This document shows, piece after piece, positions 15,647 to 24,162 of a stretch of DNA of 64,000 bases (positions within the stretch are counted from its first letter, which is position 1; every line of letters begins with the position of its first letter). The stretch is from an uncultured Eubacteriales bacterium (GTDB taxonomy: Bacteria; Bacillota; Clostridia; Oscillospirales; Oscillospiraceae): NCBI GenBank assembly GCA_902465435.1, contig CABQNH010000003.1, positions 1-64,000 of the forward strand, given 5' to 3'. The position numbers and the translations under genes were made by a program. Below the pieces are notes generated by a model. That model was not told the origin of the DNA. It did not search any database and was given only the letters and a program-made list of their open reading frames with translations.

Positions 15647-15675
15647 TTGAAATAGAATGGTTTCCGGCACATATT
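15647..15675 (+). promoter_or_regulatory. promoter of recombinase operon (TTGAAA-17-CATATT)
   Basis: TTGAAA at 15647-15652 is followed after 17 bp by CATATT (15670-15675). As in the other copies, the -35 box directly follows the TTTTTTC end of a terminator. It should drive the gene at 15759 and the three recombinases. Confidence 0.55.
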
Positions 15676-15699
15676 GTCGGTGTATTTTATGGAAAGAAA

Positions 15700-15795
15700 A
15701 AGGAGGAGTTTAATGCATTAATGTATCGCTGGGCAAGGCCCGGCAAAAGGAGGTTGTTATGCGTAAAGTTGCCAATGACGACCTGGATAAGATGA
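15700..15795 (+). promoter_or_regulatory. leader with minimal ORF and short leader peptide
   Basis: A strong site, AAAGGAGG (15700-15707), precedes ATG CAT TAA at 15713-15721. The last A starts ATG TAT CGC, a 24-codon reading (15721-15795) that overlaps the start of the next gene at 15759. Ribosomes could stop after two codons, restart at TAATG and run across the real start site. This looks like translational control of the recombinase operon, but it is inferred only from layout. Confidence 0.4.
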
Positions 15796-16019
15796 ATCAT
15801 CAAGAGGTTCCAGTCACTGATACGGAGGAACTTGCGGATATACGAGACGTTAGGATTGATCCCAAAAGTTCAAAAGAAGAAAAACTCCGTTCATTCCTGG
15901 AACAGATTAAAAACCCATATCGGTTTCGCTGCGGTAGCCATATCGTCCGCGTATCCTTTTCAGAAACGGACAGGACGCTGGAGGACTGCCTGGAAGACTA
16001 TTTTAATTCATTGATATAG
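15759..16019 (+). CDS. small protein preceding serine recombinases (DUF6870-like)
   Basis: AAAAGGAGG lies a few bases before the ATG. The 86-residue protein has ELADIRDVRIDPKSSKEEKL and IKNPYRFRCGSHIVRVSF. Small proteins with this 'VDIRDVRID...NPYxFxCG' pattern occur in Firmicutes mobile elements, often next to serine recombinases; I recall the label DUF6870 but cannot check it. Function is unknown. A role as recombination accessory factor is possible from position alone. Confidence 0.6.
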   Translation: MRKVANDDLDKMNHQEVPVTDTEELADIRDVRIDPKSSKEEKLRSFLEQIKNPYRFRCGSHIVRVSFSETDRTLEDCLEDYFNSLI

Positions 16020-16061
16020 GCGCCTGGCAATGTAGCTGTAAGGTGCCGGAAAGGAGAGTTT

Positions 16062-17726
16062 ATGAGTTTGAAGGTACTTTACAAAGCGATTGCCTACCTG
16101 CGCCTGTCAAAGGAAGATGGCGACGAAGCAGAAAGCAACAGCATCCGAAATCAACGGATATTGATAGAAGATTATGTCAAACGGCAGGCGGATATTAAGC
16201 TGATTGGAGAGAAGGTTGACGATGGATATTCCGGAGTGAATTTTGATCGTCCAGGGTTTCAGGAAATGATGGAGCTCATCCGCGACGGAAAGGTAAACTG
16301 CGTTATCGTCAAGGATCTGTCCCGGTTTGCACGAAATTTCGTGGAATCAGGGAAATACCTTCAACAGATATTTCCTTTCCTGAACGTGCGGTTTATTGCC
16401 ATCAACGATAATTACGACAGCCTGAAAGCGGACTATCAGACCAACAATCTGTACGTCCCCATTAAAAATCTCTTTAACGACGCATACAGCCGGGATGTAT
16501 CCATTAAAATGAGGAGCTTCTATGATTACAAGAAGCGCAATGGAATGCCGACCTGTGCCTTTGCCGTTTACGGCTACAGGAGAGAGAAAGGCTCCAAAAA
16601 GTTGCTGGTGGATGAGAATGTCGCCGGTGTGATTCAGAGCATCGCTGCCGCCAAGCTGTTTGGGCTGAGTCTTCAACAGATCGCGGACAAACTGAATGAA
16701 CAGCAGGTTTTGTGTCCGGCGGAATATAAGAGAAGCATTAGTCCGAACTATAAATGCGGGCCACGAAAAAAAGTTGTCTGCAAATGGACTAAAATGGCGG
16801 TCAGCAGGATCCTGCGCAATCGTGTTTACACAGGCTGCCTGGAGCTTGGGAAGACTTACCGGCCCAATTATAAGGTCAAGCGTCCGTTTCTGGCTGCCAA
16901 GGATAGCTGGAGCCAATATGAAAATGCCCATGAAGCGATTCTTTCCAAGGTGGAGTTTGATACGATTCAACGGACTATGGACGTGGAAATGAGACGGAAT
17001 CCTCAGGCAGAAACCAGTTATCTTCTGAATGGTATTCTCTTTTGCGCCGATTGTCACCAGGCTATGGTCCGGCGGAATGTCTACAGCAAGGGAAAAAAGT
17101 ATGTTTACTACAACTGTGCGTCCAACCGGAAAGACAAGAACGAATGTACCCCTCACAACATCAGCGAAGATACGATTCTGAAAATCCTTCTTCCGGTTAT
17201 CAGAAACCATGTGGAAGCTGTCGTAGAGATAGACGACATGCTGCATTATCTGGATACCTTACCGGAAAGGCAGGGAGCTTCCCGGACGATTGACCGTCAT
17301 ATCAAAGCGTTGGAAGCAGAACTGGAGAAGAACCGGCGGTTTAAGCGGATGGTGTTTGAGAAGTATGGCGAAAAAATCATTGATCAGAAGACGTATCTGG
17401 AGTATACGGAAATCTATTCTAAAAAGTGCGACGACCTGGAAGCGGCGATTTCTAAACGACGGGAAGAGCTGCAGGCGGTTCTCACAGCCGGCGCCTCACG
17501 CAATGAGTGGGTCCGGTTGTTCAAGAAAAACCGCGGCATTAAAAACCTGAACCGCCCCCTTCTGCTTTCTTTGATTGAACGGGTCGAAGTAGGGGAAGGA
17601 AAGAACATTACGGTACGGTTTGCCTATCAGAACCAGTTTGATATCGCAAAAGAGTATATCGATAATTTTAAGACGAAGGAGGCAGAACATGAACTGGAAC
17701 CAGCAGAGAACAAACGAAGCTCCTAA
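16062..17726 (+). CDS. large serine recombinase 1 (TnpX-like)
   Basis: The 554-residue protein has the full layout of a large serine recombinase. The catalytic domain (residues 7-155) opens with AYLRLSKEDGD (active Ser16) and has DDGYSGVNFDRPGF and KDLSRFARN. A recombinase domain follows (155-290, with WTKMAVSRILRN-x-VYTG). Then come a zinc beta-ribbon with FCADCHQAM and a Cys/His pair, and a C-terminal coiled coil (residues 400-470) that bridges synapsed subunits. Such enzymes excise and integrate elements such as Tn4451. Its stop lies 38 bases inside the next recombinase gene. Confidence 0.9.
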   Translation: MSLKVLYKAIAYLRLSKEDGDEAESNSIRNQRILIEDYVKRQADIKLIGEKVDDGYSGVNFDRPGFQEMMELIRDGKVNCVIVKDLSRFARNFVESGKYLQQIFPFLNVRFIAINDNYDSLKADYQTNNLYVPIKNLFNDAYSRDVSIKMRSFYDYKKRNGMPTCAFAVYGYRREKGSKKLLVDENVAGVIQSIAAAKLFGLSLQQIADKLNEQQVLCPAEYKRSISPNYKCGPRKKVVCKWTKMAVSRILRNRVYTGCLELGKTYRPNYKVKRPFLAAKDSWSQYENAHEAILSKVEFDTIQRTMDVEMRRNPQAETSYLLNGILFCADCHQAMVRRNVYSKGKKYVYYNCASNRKDKNECTPHNISEDTILKILLPVIRNHVEAVVEIDDMLHYLDTLPERQGASRTIDRHIKALEAELEKNRRFKRMVFEKYGEKIIDQKTYLEYTEIYSKKCDDLEAAISKRREELQAVLTAGASRNEWVRLFKKNRGIKNLNRPLLLSLIERVEVGEGKNITVRFAYQNQFDIAKEYIDNFKTKEAEHELEPAENKRSS

Positions 17727-19383
17727 TCCTGTGGCAGGAAATCCGAATATTGCGAAAGTCTATCTGACAGGAGTGTATGTTCGCCTGTCTGTGGAAGATG
17801 GGGGCCTTGGAAAAGAAAGCGAGAGCCTGCTTCATCAGGAACAGTTTTTGATGCGGTATCTGGAACAGCATCCCGAACTCATATTGACGAAAATATACAG
17901 AGACAACGGTGAGACCGGGACGAAGTTTGATCGTCCTGGTTTTTCTATGATGATGGATGATCTGCGTCATGGTGCCATCAACTGCATTCTGGTAAAAGAC
18001 CTGTCCCGGTTTGGCAGGGACTATGTACAGACCGGAGAATACATCGAAAAAATATTTCCTTTTATGGGAACGCGGTTCATATCCGTCCTCGAAGATTTCG
18101 ATAACATCAGGCCGAATGCCAGAGATACGCTGATGGTCAACCTGAAGAATCTGATGAACGAAGCCTACGCAAAGGATAAATCCAAGCGTATCTGCTCCGC
18201 GTTTGACGCAAAGCGTGCAAACGGCGAATTCAATGTAAAATACGCTCCTTACGGCTATCTGCTATCAGGAGACAAAAAGCATCCATATGTGATCAATCCG
18301 GAAACGGCAGATGTGGTGAGAGAAATTTTTAACCTTCGGCAACAGAGAATGCCGGTACGTGCTATTGCCCGCCTGTTGGACGAAAAAGGGTATTTGACGC
18401 CAAGGCAATACGCAATCAAAGTTGGGATCCGGAAGAAACCAATGCCGGAGAATCATTGGACGTCGGTGGCGGTCTATCGGATACTTGAAAATCCGGCTTA
18501 TCTTGGACACATGGTTGTGCATAAAACGGAAGCTCGGCTGTATCAGGGAATCCAAAAGCGCAAGGTGGATAAGAAAGACCAGCTTTTTGTGCCAAATGTC
18601 AATGAAGCGATCATAACCCAGGAGCAGTTCGATTCGGTGCAAGGAGTAAAGAAAGTGTCCAAACGGTCATCCAAAAAGCAAAAGGCAAAAACAGAGAATC
18701 TGTTCAGAGGCTTCCTGTACTGCGCAGAATGCGGAAGGCCCTTATATGCGGAGAAATCCAAATTAGCCAATGGGAAAGAAATGCGGTATTATCACTGCCC
18801 TACCTATCGGGACCATCACGAGAAGTATTGTTCCCATAAAGCTGGTATGCGGGAAGATAAAATCAAAACGGTTGTTTTGGAATTCATCAAGTCGCAGGCA
18901 CGGCTGGCAGGGGAAATTGAGAGGCGTGCAAATAGTGCTTCGCTGTTTCATCTGGAAGGACTAAACGGCAGGAGCAGAAAAGATACCATACATGACCTGG
19001 AGGCAGCTCTTGACCGGGAAGAGTATTTACTGAAAGATGCGTTCGAATGTTATGTGCTTGGCTCATTGAGTGAGAGCGATTATCTTTTTTCCAAGGCCAA
19101 ACGCGAGAAGCAGATGGAATCTTTACGTGCCCAGCTGAAAAAAGCGAAAAAGAACGAGGGAAAAGGAATTCTGGAAATGGTGAAATCCAGTTCGTATGTC
19201 CAGATATTGAAATCCCTTACGAGAGCAAGGACGGTAACCCGGGAGATGTGCGAGGCATTGCTGGAGCGCATCGATATTGATAAGGACCACAATCTGAAAA
19301 TCACGGTCAAGTATCGGGATGAATTTGCTGACCTATTGCAAAAGATTGGAGATTTGGAGGCGGAGATACATGATGTCGGATGA
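17689..19383 (+). CDS. large serine recombinase 2
   Basis: The ATG at 17689 is set by AAGGAGG 6 bases upstream; the frame is open further but lies in the previous gene. The product has 564 residues. The active Ser34 lies in GVYVRLSVEDGG, and the catalytic domain contains DNGETGTKFDRPGF and KDLSRFGRD. The recombinase domain (WTSVAVYRILENPAYLG), the zinc ribbon (YCAECGRPLY, with later Cys and His) and a coiled coil are all present. All catalytic residues are intact. It overlaps genes on both sides, so the three recombinases are translated together. Confidence 0.9.
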   Translation: MNWNQQRTNEAPNPVAGNPNIAKVYLTGVYVRLSVEDGGLGKESESLLHQEQFLMRYLEQHPELILTKIYRDNGETGTKFDRPGFSMMMDDLRHGAINCILVKDLSRFGRDYVQTGEYIEKIFPFMGTRFISVLEDFDNIRPNARDTLMVNLKNLMNEAYAKDKSKRICSAFDAKRANGEFNVKYAPYGYLLSGDKKHPYVINPETADVVREIFNLRQQRMPVRAIARLLDEKGYLTPRQYAIKVGIRKKPMPENHWTSVAVYRILENPAYLGHMVVHKTEARLYQGIQKRKVDKKDQLFVPNVNEAIITQEQFDSVQGVKKVSKRSSKKQKAKTENLFRGFLYCAECGRPLYAEKSKLANGKEMRYYHCPTYRDHHEKYCSHKAGMREDKIKTVVLEFIKSQARLAGEIERRANSASLFHLEGLNGRSRKDTIHDLEAALDREEYLLKDAFECYVLGSLSESDYLFSKAKREKQMESLRAQLKKAKKNEGKGILEMVKSSSYVQILKSLTRARTVTREMCEALLERIDIDKDHNLKITVKYRDEFADLLQKIGDLEAEIHDVG

Positions 19384-21334
19384 ATACACAATTGCAAAAT
19401 ACCTTCGCCTGTCACTGGAAGATGGTGACCTGGATGAAGCGAAAGACGAAAGCAACAGTATATCGAACCAGCGGAAGCTACTGGATTATTATATCGAGCA
19501 GCATCCAGATCTGAGTGGTGCAAAGATATTGGAATTTGTAGATGATGGTTATTCTGGGACCAGCTTTGACCGCCCCGGAGTGCAGAAGCTCCTGCAGATG
19601 GTAAAGGAGAATAAAATCAATTGCATCATGATTAAGGATTTCTCCCGATGGGGGAGGGATTATATCATGGTCAGCGATTATCTGGAACAGATCTTTCCGT
19701 TTCTGCAGGTACGTGTAATCTCGGTCAATGATAATTACGATAGTGCCACGATTGCTTCTACTGCAGGGAACATTGAAGTTGGTTTTACCAATATCATGCA
19801 TGACATGTACAGCAAAGAACTTTCAAGGAAGCTCTTACTGACGAAACGACAGCTGTTCGAAGCAGGCAAGTACCATAGCAGTTATCCTTTTTATGGGTAT
19901 TTGAAGTCCACGAATGAAAAATACCATCTGGAGATAGAGCCGGGAGCGGCGGGAGTTATAAAAAAGATATTTCGTTGGTATGCAGCCGGCTCTTCTACCA
20001 AGGAGATTGCACAGAAGCTCAACCGGACAAACACAATGACGCCGCTTTTATGGCTTGTAAAATTTTGTGGATTTAAACCGCGGTTTGAAAAAGGAAGCAC
20101 TAAGGGGACCAGATGGACCAGCTCATCTGTTATGCACATTTTGAAGGATGAACGCTATACAGGCAAGTGCATTTATGGAAAGACGAAGGTCGCTAAAATC
20201 GGAAGTCGGAAATTAATTAAGCAGCCAGAAAGTGAATGGTTTGTGGTTCCCAATCGGTTTCCGCTTATCATCACGCAGGCTTTGTTTGATAAGACGGCTG
20301 CCATCAGAAAGTCCCGAGCCAGGACAAAGGTCAAAAAGGGAGAACCAAGCCCCAGGATTTTTCTTGGCAATATCCGATGCGGTCACTGTGGTTATGCAAT
20401 GAATTTCCATGAGACCAAGTACCCTTATTATATTTGCCACGCGAGACAGGCGGACAATGATCTGCATTGCCAGGGAACCCGTATCATGGAAAGCGATCTG
20501 GCAGAGGTTGTGTTGAATGCCTTAAAGCAGTTCGCCCAGGTTTGTATCGATTCAGAACGGAGGCTGGAGAAAAGAAGGGAAGTGATGCGAAGCGAACGGG
20601 CACAGATACAGGAAAAGATAAAACAGCAGGAGAAAATTGCCGCCAAACTTCTTCTGGAAGGGAATGATTGCTTTGAGGAGCTTCTGGAGGGAAAGATTGA
20701 CGATCAGGAGTACACCACACGAATGGCGGAGAATAACCGAAAGGTTGCAGAATGCCAGAAGCAAGTAGACGCATTAAATGAAACGCTGCAGAGTATGCCA
20801 GAGGTTCCGGATGCGATGTCTGAAAAGACATTGATTGGGAAAATCCTTTCTCTTGAAAGATTGGACCGTAAATTGGCTGATCTGACAGTGAAATGTATAC
20901 ATGTATTTAAGGACGGATCGCTGCAAATCGAATGGAACTTCTCTGGATTGTTTGACTCCATGTTTCCGCAGGATCTGCTTGAAGTCCTGCCAAGAACCGA
21001 AACAGTCATGCTGAATCGAACGTGGATCTATTGCTGTACGGTAGACGGATGGGACGAATTGGAAAGAATGCGTCAGGAGCTCTTTGCTTATGCGGAAGGC
21101 CGGCAATGGCTGGTAGTAGGGGACTCTTTTGATAACTCAAAGCCTTGTCTGGAGGCAAACGGGTTTCGTCAGATGCGAGACGCTGCAAAACAGGGGAGAG
21201 TGGACAATGTTCTTGTTTATACACTAGACGGACTCTCCAAGAGGTCTAAAAATTATGCGAGGTTTCAGCGGCAGATTGAAAAGCGTCATGTCCTTATGTA
21301 TGACCGCAATGGCAACCTTCTAATAGGAGCATAA
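19370..21334 (+). CDS. large serine recombinase 3 with a degenerate second resolvase domain
   Basis: The start at 19370 has GGAGG 9 bases upstream and lies 14 bases inside the previous gene. The 654-residue protein has an intact catalytic domain (AKYLRLSLEDGD with Ser15, DDGYSGTSFDRPGV, KDFSRWGRD), a recombinase domain, a zinc ribbon (RCGHCGYAM) and a coiled coil. It is about 100 residues longer than its neighbours. Residues 551-654 read like a second serine-recombinase catalytic fold: WIYCCTVDGWDELERMRQEL, QWLVVGDSFDNS, FRQMRDAAKQGRVDNVLVY and TLDGLSKRS. The Ser and the DR pair are lost, so this copy is inactive. Confidence 0.85.
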   Translation: MMSDEYTIAKYLRLSLEDGDLDEAKDESNSISNQRKLLDYYIEQHPDLSGAKILEFVDDGYSGTSFDRPGVQKLLQMVKENKINCIMIKDFSRWGRDYIMVSDYLEQIFPFLQVRVISVNDNYDSATIASTAGNIEVGFTNIMHDMYSKELSRKLLLTKRQLFEAGKYHSSYPFYGYLKSTNEKYHLEIEPGAAGVIKKIFRWYAAGSSTKEIAQKLNRTNTMTPLLWLVKFCGFKPRFEKGSTKGTRWTSSSVMHILKDERYTGKCIYGKTKVAKIGSRKLIKQPESEWFVVPNRFPLIITQALFDKTAAIRKSRARTKVKKGEPSPRIFLGNIRCGHCGYAMNFHETKYPYYICHARQADNDLHCQGTRIMESDLAEVVLNALKQFAQVCIDSERRLEKRREVMRSERAQIQEKIKQQEKIAAKLLLEGNDCFEELLEGKIDDQEYTTRMAENNRKVAECQKQVDALNETLQSMPEVPDAMSEKTLIGKILSLERLDRKLADLTVKCIHVFKDGSLQIEWNFSGLFDSMFPQDLLEVLPRTETVMLNRTWIYCCTVDGWDELERMRQELFAYAEGRQWLVVGDSFDNSKPCLEANGFRQMRDAAKQGRVDNVLVYTLDGLSKRSKNYARFQRQIEKRHVLMYDRNGNLLIGA

Positions 21335-21337
21335 AAA

Positions 21338-21379
21338 GAAGCCGACGACTCTTCTTGTGAAGAGAGGAGCGTCGGCTTC
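21338..21379. terminator. long hairpin after the recombinase operon
   Basis: GAAGCCGACG (21338-21347) pairs with CGTCGGCTTC (21370-21379), and inside it CTCTTC (21349-21354) pairs with GAAGAG (21359-21364). Read on the minus strand a TTTTTAT run follows, so it is a good terminator there. On the plus strand it ends the recombinase message. It could also be a sub-terminal palindrome of the IS200-type remnant. Confidence 0.55.
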
Positions 21380-21592
21380 GTGCTGTTTGTGGATGAGTTT
21401 TGTGGGATTCTCGTTTATATAAAGTTTGGTGCCGACGTAACATCTCAGTATGTAAGTACAGTAGGAGCGAACAGGAAGGCAATCCAAGAGTATATCCGAA
21501 ATCAGCTACAGGAAGATTACACAGACGACCAAATGAGTATAAAGGAGCATGTAGACCCGTTTACGGGTCAGCCAATAACAGAGGGCAAATAA
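21380..21592 (+). pseudogene. 3' remnant of an IS200/IS605-type tnpA
   Basis: The frame reads SQYVSTVGANRKAIQEYIRNQ and then DDQMSIKEHVDPFTG. The segment 'VSTVG-x-N-x-x-x-I-x-x-YI-x-x-Q' is the C-terminal signature of Y1 transposases of IS200/IS605, and 'K-E-x-x-DPFTG' is a usual end in clostridial copies. Everything upstream, including the HuH motif, is missing. About 55 residues of real tnpA sequence remain, starting near 21425. A hairpin GACCCG-TTTA-CGGGTC (21553-21568) lies in its end. Confidence 0.6.
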
Positions 21593-21598
21593 ACAAAA

Positions 21599-21717
21599 GC
21601 CCCTTTAGGGGCAGCCCGTGAAAGCTGCGCGGTTGGCAGACTTTTCGATGAGCCTATAGGCTCGGCCATGGGCATGCCCCAAGGGGGCTAGTGCATACCA
21701 CCGGCACGGCCGGTGGT
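21599..21717. mobile_element. palindrome cluster at the right end of the element / IS remnant
   Basis: Three separate palindromes lie within 120 bp: GCCCCTTTAGGGGC (21599-21612), GAGCCTATAGGCTC (21650-21663) and ACCACCGGC-ACG-GCCGGTGGT (21697-21717). IS200/IS605 elements end in short hairpins read by the transposase, so the last one may be its right end. The cluster could also include the recombination site of the larger element. No second copy of the end is in the window, so the boundary is not proved. Confidence 0.45.
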
Positions 21718-22147
21718 TATGATTTTCTTGGCGATGCGGCAAAAGTGGCGTAAAATTGTGAAAAATGGTGGTCTGTTTCACCCGCTGTTTCACCCTTAAA
21801 ATAACCTGGTTATATAACGACCGCAATAACATTGGTACAAATTGTCTGACCTGATTTGATAAAAGCCTCTTGCCAACGACCTGTAAACTATTGATATATC
21901 TGCGTTTTCTGAAATCCTATAATTACACTCGGACCACGGGAGAGGGTCTCAAAGAACTCCCCCGTTTGCTATGTACCCGGATTTCTGGACCCGGGTTCCA
22001 AATTGAATAATAAGGTTTCCTATGGATGCTTGCCTGAATTTAGGGGGAGGCATCCATTTTGTTTTCGATTGGATTCTACTGTTGTTGCAATAGTCGATAT
22101 ATTCATCTTTTTTTGATTTGCCCCTTTTTTTATTGTCGGGGATTGTG
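21718..22147. other. gene-free junction between element and lepB operon
   Basis: No gene is seen. The stretch contains the tandem repeat GTTTCACCC-x3-TGTTTCACCC near 21776, the palindrome ATAACCTGGTTAT near 21799-21811, a GC-rich hairpin at 21936-21965 followed by TTTGCT, and a second one (ATGGATGC at 22022-22029 with GCATCCAT at 22050-22057) followed by a T-rich run, which is a good terminator. The right junction of the accessory element should lie here or slightly to the left. Confidence 0.5.
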
Positions 22148-22411
22148 TATAATAAAAAGCAATATGGAAAGTGCGGCGCCGCTGCGGGAGGGCATCTGAC
22201 CCGGCGAATGCCGACAGCATACGAACACACGGTGCAGATCAGGGGCGCTTGGCGTCCGTCCTTTGCGGTGAACGGCGTTTTTCGTCGAAGTCCCGGCTCG
22301 AAAGAGCGGAAGCAAATCCGGCGTTTTAAACCCTTGAAATCTACATGCTGCCCGTCCCGCCAGATGGAAACAGCAGCCCCTAAAAATGCCATGAGAAGGG
22401 AAGAAAGTATT
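22148..22411 (+). promoter_or_regulatory. -10 box and long leader of lepB
   Basis: A perfect TATAAT lies at 22148-22153, without a good -35 box at 16-18 bp. From there to the chosen lepB start are about 250 bases with no ribosome binding site or recognised protein. Several short hairpins are possible (for example CTCGAAAGAG). The leader may be regulatory, but no riboswitch class is recognised. Confidence 0.4.
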
Positions 22412-23056
22412 ATGGATTACGAAGCGAACGAGAAGCGCGTCAAAGAGACGGCGCTTCCGGAGGAGCCGAAGCAGGAGCCGGAGGAGAAAAGCCTCCTGTT
22501 TGACGTATATACGCTTTTGCATGACCTCGTGTATATTCTGGCGTTTATTACATTTTTCTTTGTATTTGCGATCCGTCTGGTCGGTGTAGACGGGAAATCC
22601 ATGAATATGACGCTCTATGACGGGGATTACGTTGCGCTCCTGAGCAATGCGTTTTATGACCATGATCATGTTGCGCAGGGCGATATTGTGGTCGCGTCGG
22701 TGCCGAGCTTTGAGGACGGAAAGCCCATTGTCAAGCGGGTGATCGCGACGGAGGGACAGACGCTGGATCTCATTGACGGCGTTGTCTATGTAGATGGGAC
22801 GCCGCTCGACGAAGAGTATATCAACGGCGTGGACTGCACCTATGAGCAAAGCGATTACGGTTACCCCATTACCGTGCCGGAGGGCTGTGTTTTTTTGATG
22901 GGCGACAACCGAATGGCCTCCCGTGACAGCCGATGGTATGAGATCGGCATGGTCGATACCCGCTATCTTTTGGGCAAGGTGCTGTTCCTGGTGTGGCCCG
23001 GCACCAATGGGCAAACGGAGTCGCGCGATTTTGGCAGAGTGGGGAGCGTGTCTTGA
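22412..23056 (+). CDS. lepB: signal peptidase I
   Basis: The 214-residue protein has one N-terminal membrane segment (about residues 37-52, LVYILAFITFFFVFAI) and a catalytic domain outside. Ser63 in VDGKSMNMTL and Lys108 in IVKRVIATEG form the Ser/Lys dyad of type I signal peptidases, and GDNRMASRDSR is the third signature. It removes signal peptides from secreted proteins. The frame is open to 22118, but the first M with a purine-rich site in front (GAAGGGAAG) is at 22412, and the protein before it would be atypical. Its stop overlaps the rbgA start. Confidence 0.9.
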   Translation: MDYEANEKRVKETALPEEPKQEPEEKSLLFDVYTLLHDLVYILAFITFFFVFAIRLVGVDGKSMNMTLYDGDYVALLSNAFYDHDHVAQGDIVVASVPSFEDGKPIVKRVIATEGQTLDLIDGVVYVDGTPLDEEYINGVDCTYEQSDYGYPITVPEGCVFLMGDNRMASRDSRWYEIGMVDTRYLLGKVLFLVWPGTNGQTESRDFGRVGSVS

Positions 23057-23934
23057 TGGAGGATATGCTGAATATTCAATGGTATCCCGGGCATATGACC
23101 AAGACCCGCCGCCAGATGGAGGCGGATCTAAAGCTTGTCGATGCCGTCTGTGAGCTGCTTGACGCGCGCATTCCGTTTTCTTCGCGTAATCCGGATATCG
23201 CGGCGATCTGCGGCGGAAAGCCGCGCATGGTGATTTTAAACCGGATCGATATGGCCGACCCGGCGCGAACCAAGCAGTGGGCGGAATTCTTTTCGGCGCA
23301 GGGACTTTGCGTGGTGCAGACCGACTGCAAGTCGAGGCGCGGCATCCAAGCCTTTGCTCCGGCCGTGCGTGAGCTTCTGAAGGAGAAGCTGGGGCGCTAT
23401 GCGGAAAAGGGGCAGATCGGCCGCCCGCTCAAGCTGATGGTCGTCGGAATACCGAACGTGGGAAAGTCCACCTTTATTAACCAGATTTCCGGACGGAGGG
23501 GCGCAAAGGCGGAGAACCGCCCCGGCGTAACGCGCGGAAAGCAATGGGTCAACGTTGACGACGGCCTGCTTCTGCTGGACACGCCCGGCATTCTTTGGCC
23601 GCGCTTTGAGGATAAGGAGGTCGGAATGAAGCTGGCCTACACCGGCGCGGTCAAGGACGATATTCTTGATGTGGAAACACTGGCCTGCAGCTTGATCCAG
23701 ATGCTTTGGCTGCGCTATCCGGATGCGCTGCGCGCGCGCTACAAGCTCGACGCACCGGAGGATGCGGCGGGCTATGCGCTGCTGGAAGCGGCGGCGCGCA
23801 AGCGCGGCTTCCTTCTGCCTCGCGGCGAGGTCGATACCGAGCGGATGGCGCGCGTGCTGCTGGACGAGTACCGCAGCTGCAGGATCGGCCGCTTTACGCT
23901 GGAGACGCCGGAGCTGCTTGAGGGAACGCCATGA
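23056..23934 (+). CDS. rbgA: ribosome biogenesis GTPase RbgA (YlqF)
   Basis: The start at 23056 shares its A with the lepB stop. The 292-residue protein begins with the family signature NIQWYPGHMTK and has circularly permuted GTPase motifs: the G4-type ILNRIDM comes first, then G1 GIPNVGKST, then the T of PGVTRGKQW and G3 DTPG. RbgA helps assemble the 50S subunit in Firmicutes. The position next to lepB, rnhB and yraN is the common one in Clostridia. Confidence 0.93.
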   Translation: MEDMLNIQWYPGHMTKTRRQMEADLKLVDAVCELLDARIPFSSRNPDIAAICGGKPRMVILNRIDMADPARTKQWAEFFSAQGLCVVQTDCKSRRGIQAFAPAVRELLKEKLGRYAEKGQIGRPLKLMVVGIPNVGKSTFINQISGRRGAKAENRPGVTRGKQWVNVDDGLLLLDTPGILWPRFEDKEVGMKLAYTGAVKDDILDVETLACSLIQMLWLRYPDALRARYKLDAPEDAAGYALLEAAARKRGFLLPRGEVDTERMARVLLDEYRSCRIGRFTLETPELLEGTP

Positions 23935-24152
23935 CCTATGAGGTAATTCGCGAGATCTTTAATCTTTGCAAAAACAATCAGATGCGCGACGTTTTTGTCG
24001 AGGAATGCGACACCGACAGTCCGGACGATTATATGCGCAGCTATTTTCACGGAAAAGAAATAGAAATGGAAAAAACGGTGCGGGAAGACGGCACGATCAT
24101 TTATGACGTGGCTGTGGACGGACTGCGGCAGCGGTTCAGCTTCAGCCCCTGA
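23931..24152 (+). CDS. small conserved-looking acidic protein
   Basis: The 73-residue product starts on the ATGA overlap with rbgA. It is acidic, with DVFVEECDTDSPDDYMRSYF and a C-terminal beta-hairpin-like part (REDGTIIYDVAVDGLRQRF). It lies inside the rbgA-rnhB operon, which supports that it is real. No family is recognised. Confidence 0.65.
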   Translation: MTYEVIREIFNLCKNNQMRDVFVEECDTDSPDDYMRSYFHGKEIEMEKTVREDGTIIYDVAVDGLRQRFSFSP

Positions 24153-24162
24153 CGGAGGCAGC

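Noticed and set aside
21931..22010. tRNA-like end (GGGTTCC) as an integration site
   Set aside because: No acceptor or anticodon stems can be built; the sequence forms two separate hairpins instead.
22154..22411. Riboswitch or known structured RNA in the lepB leader
   Set aside because: No conserved core of T-box, SRP, 6S, RNase P or any riboswitch I know was found.
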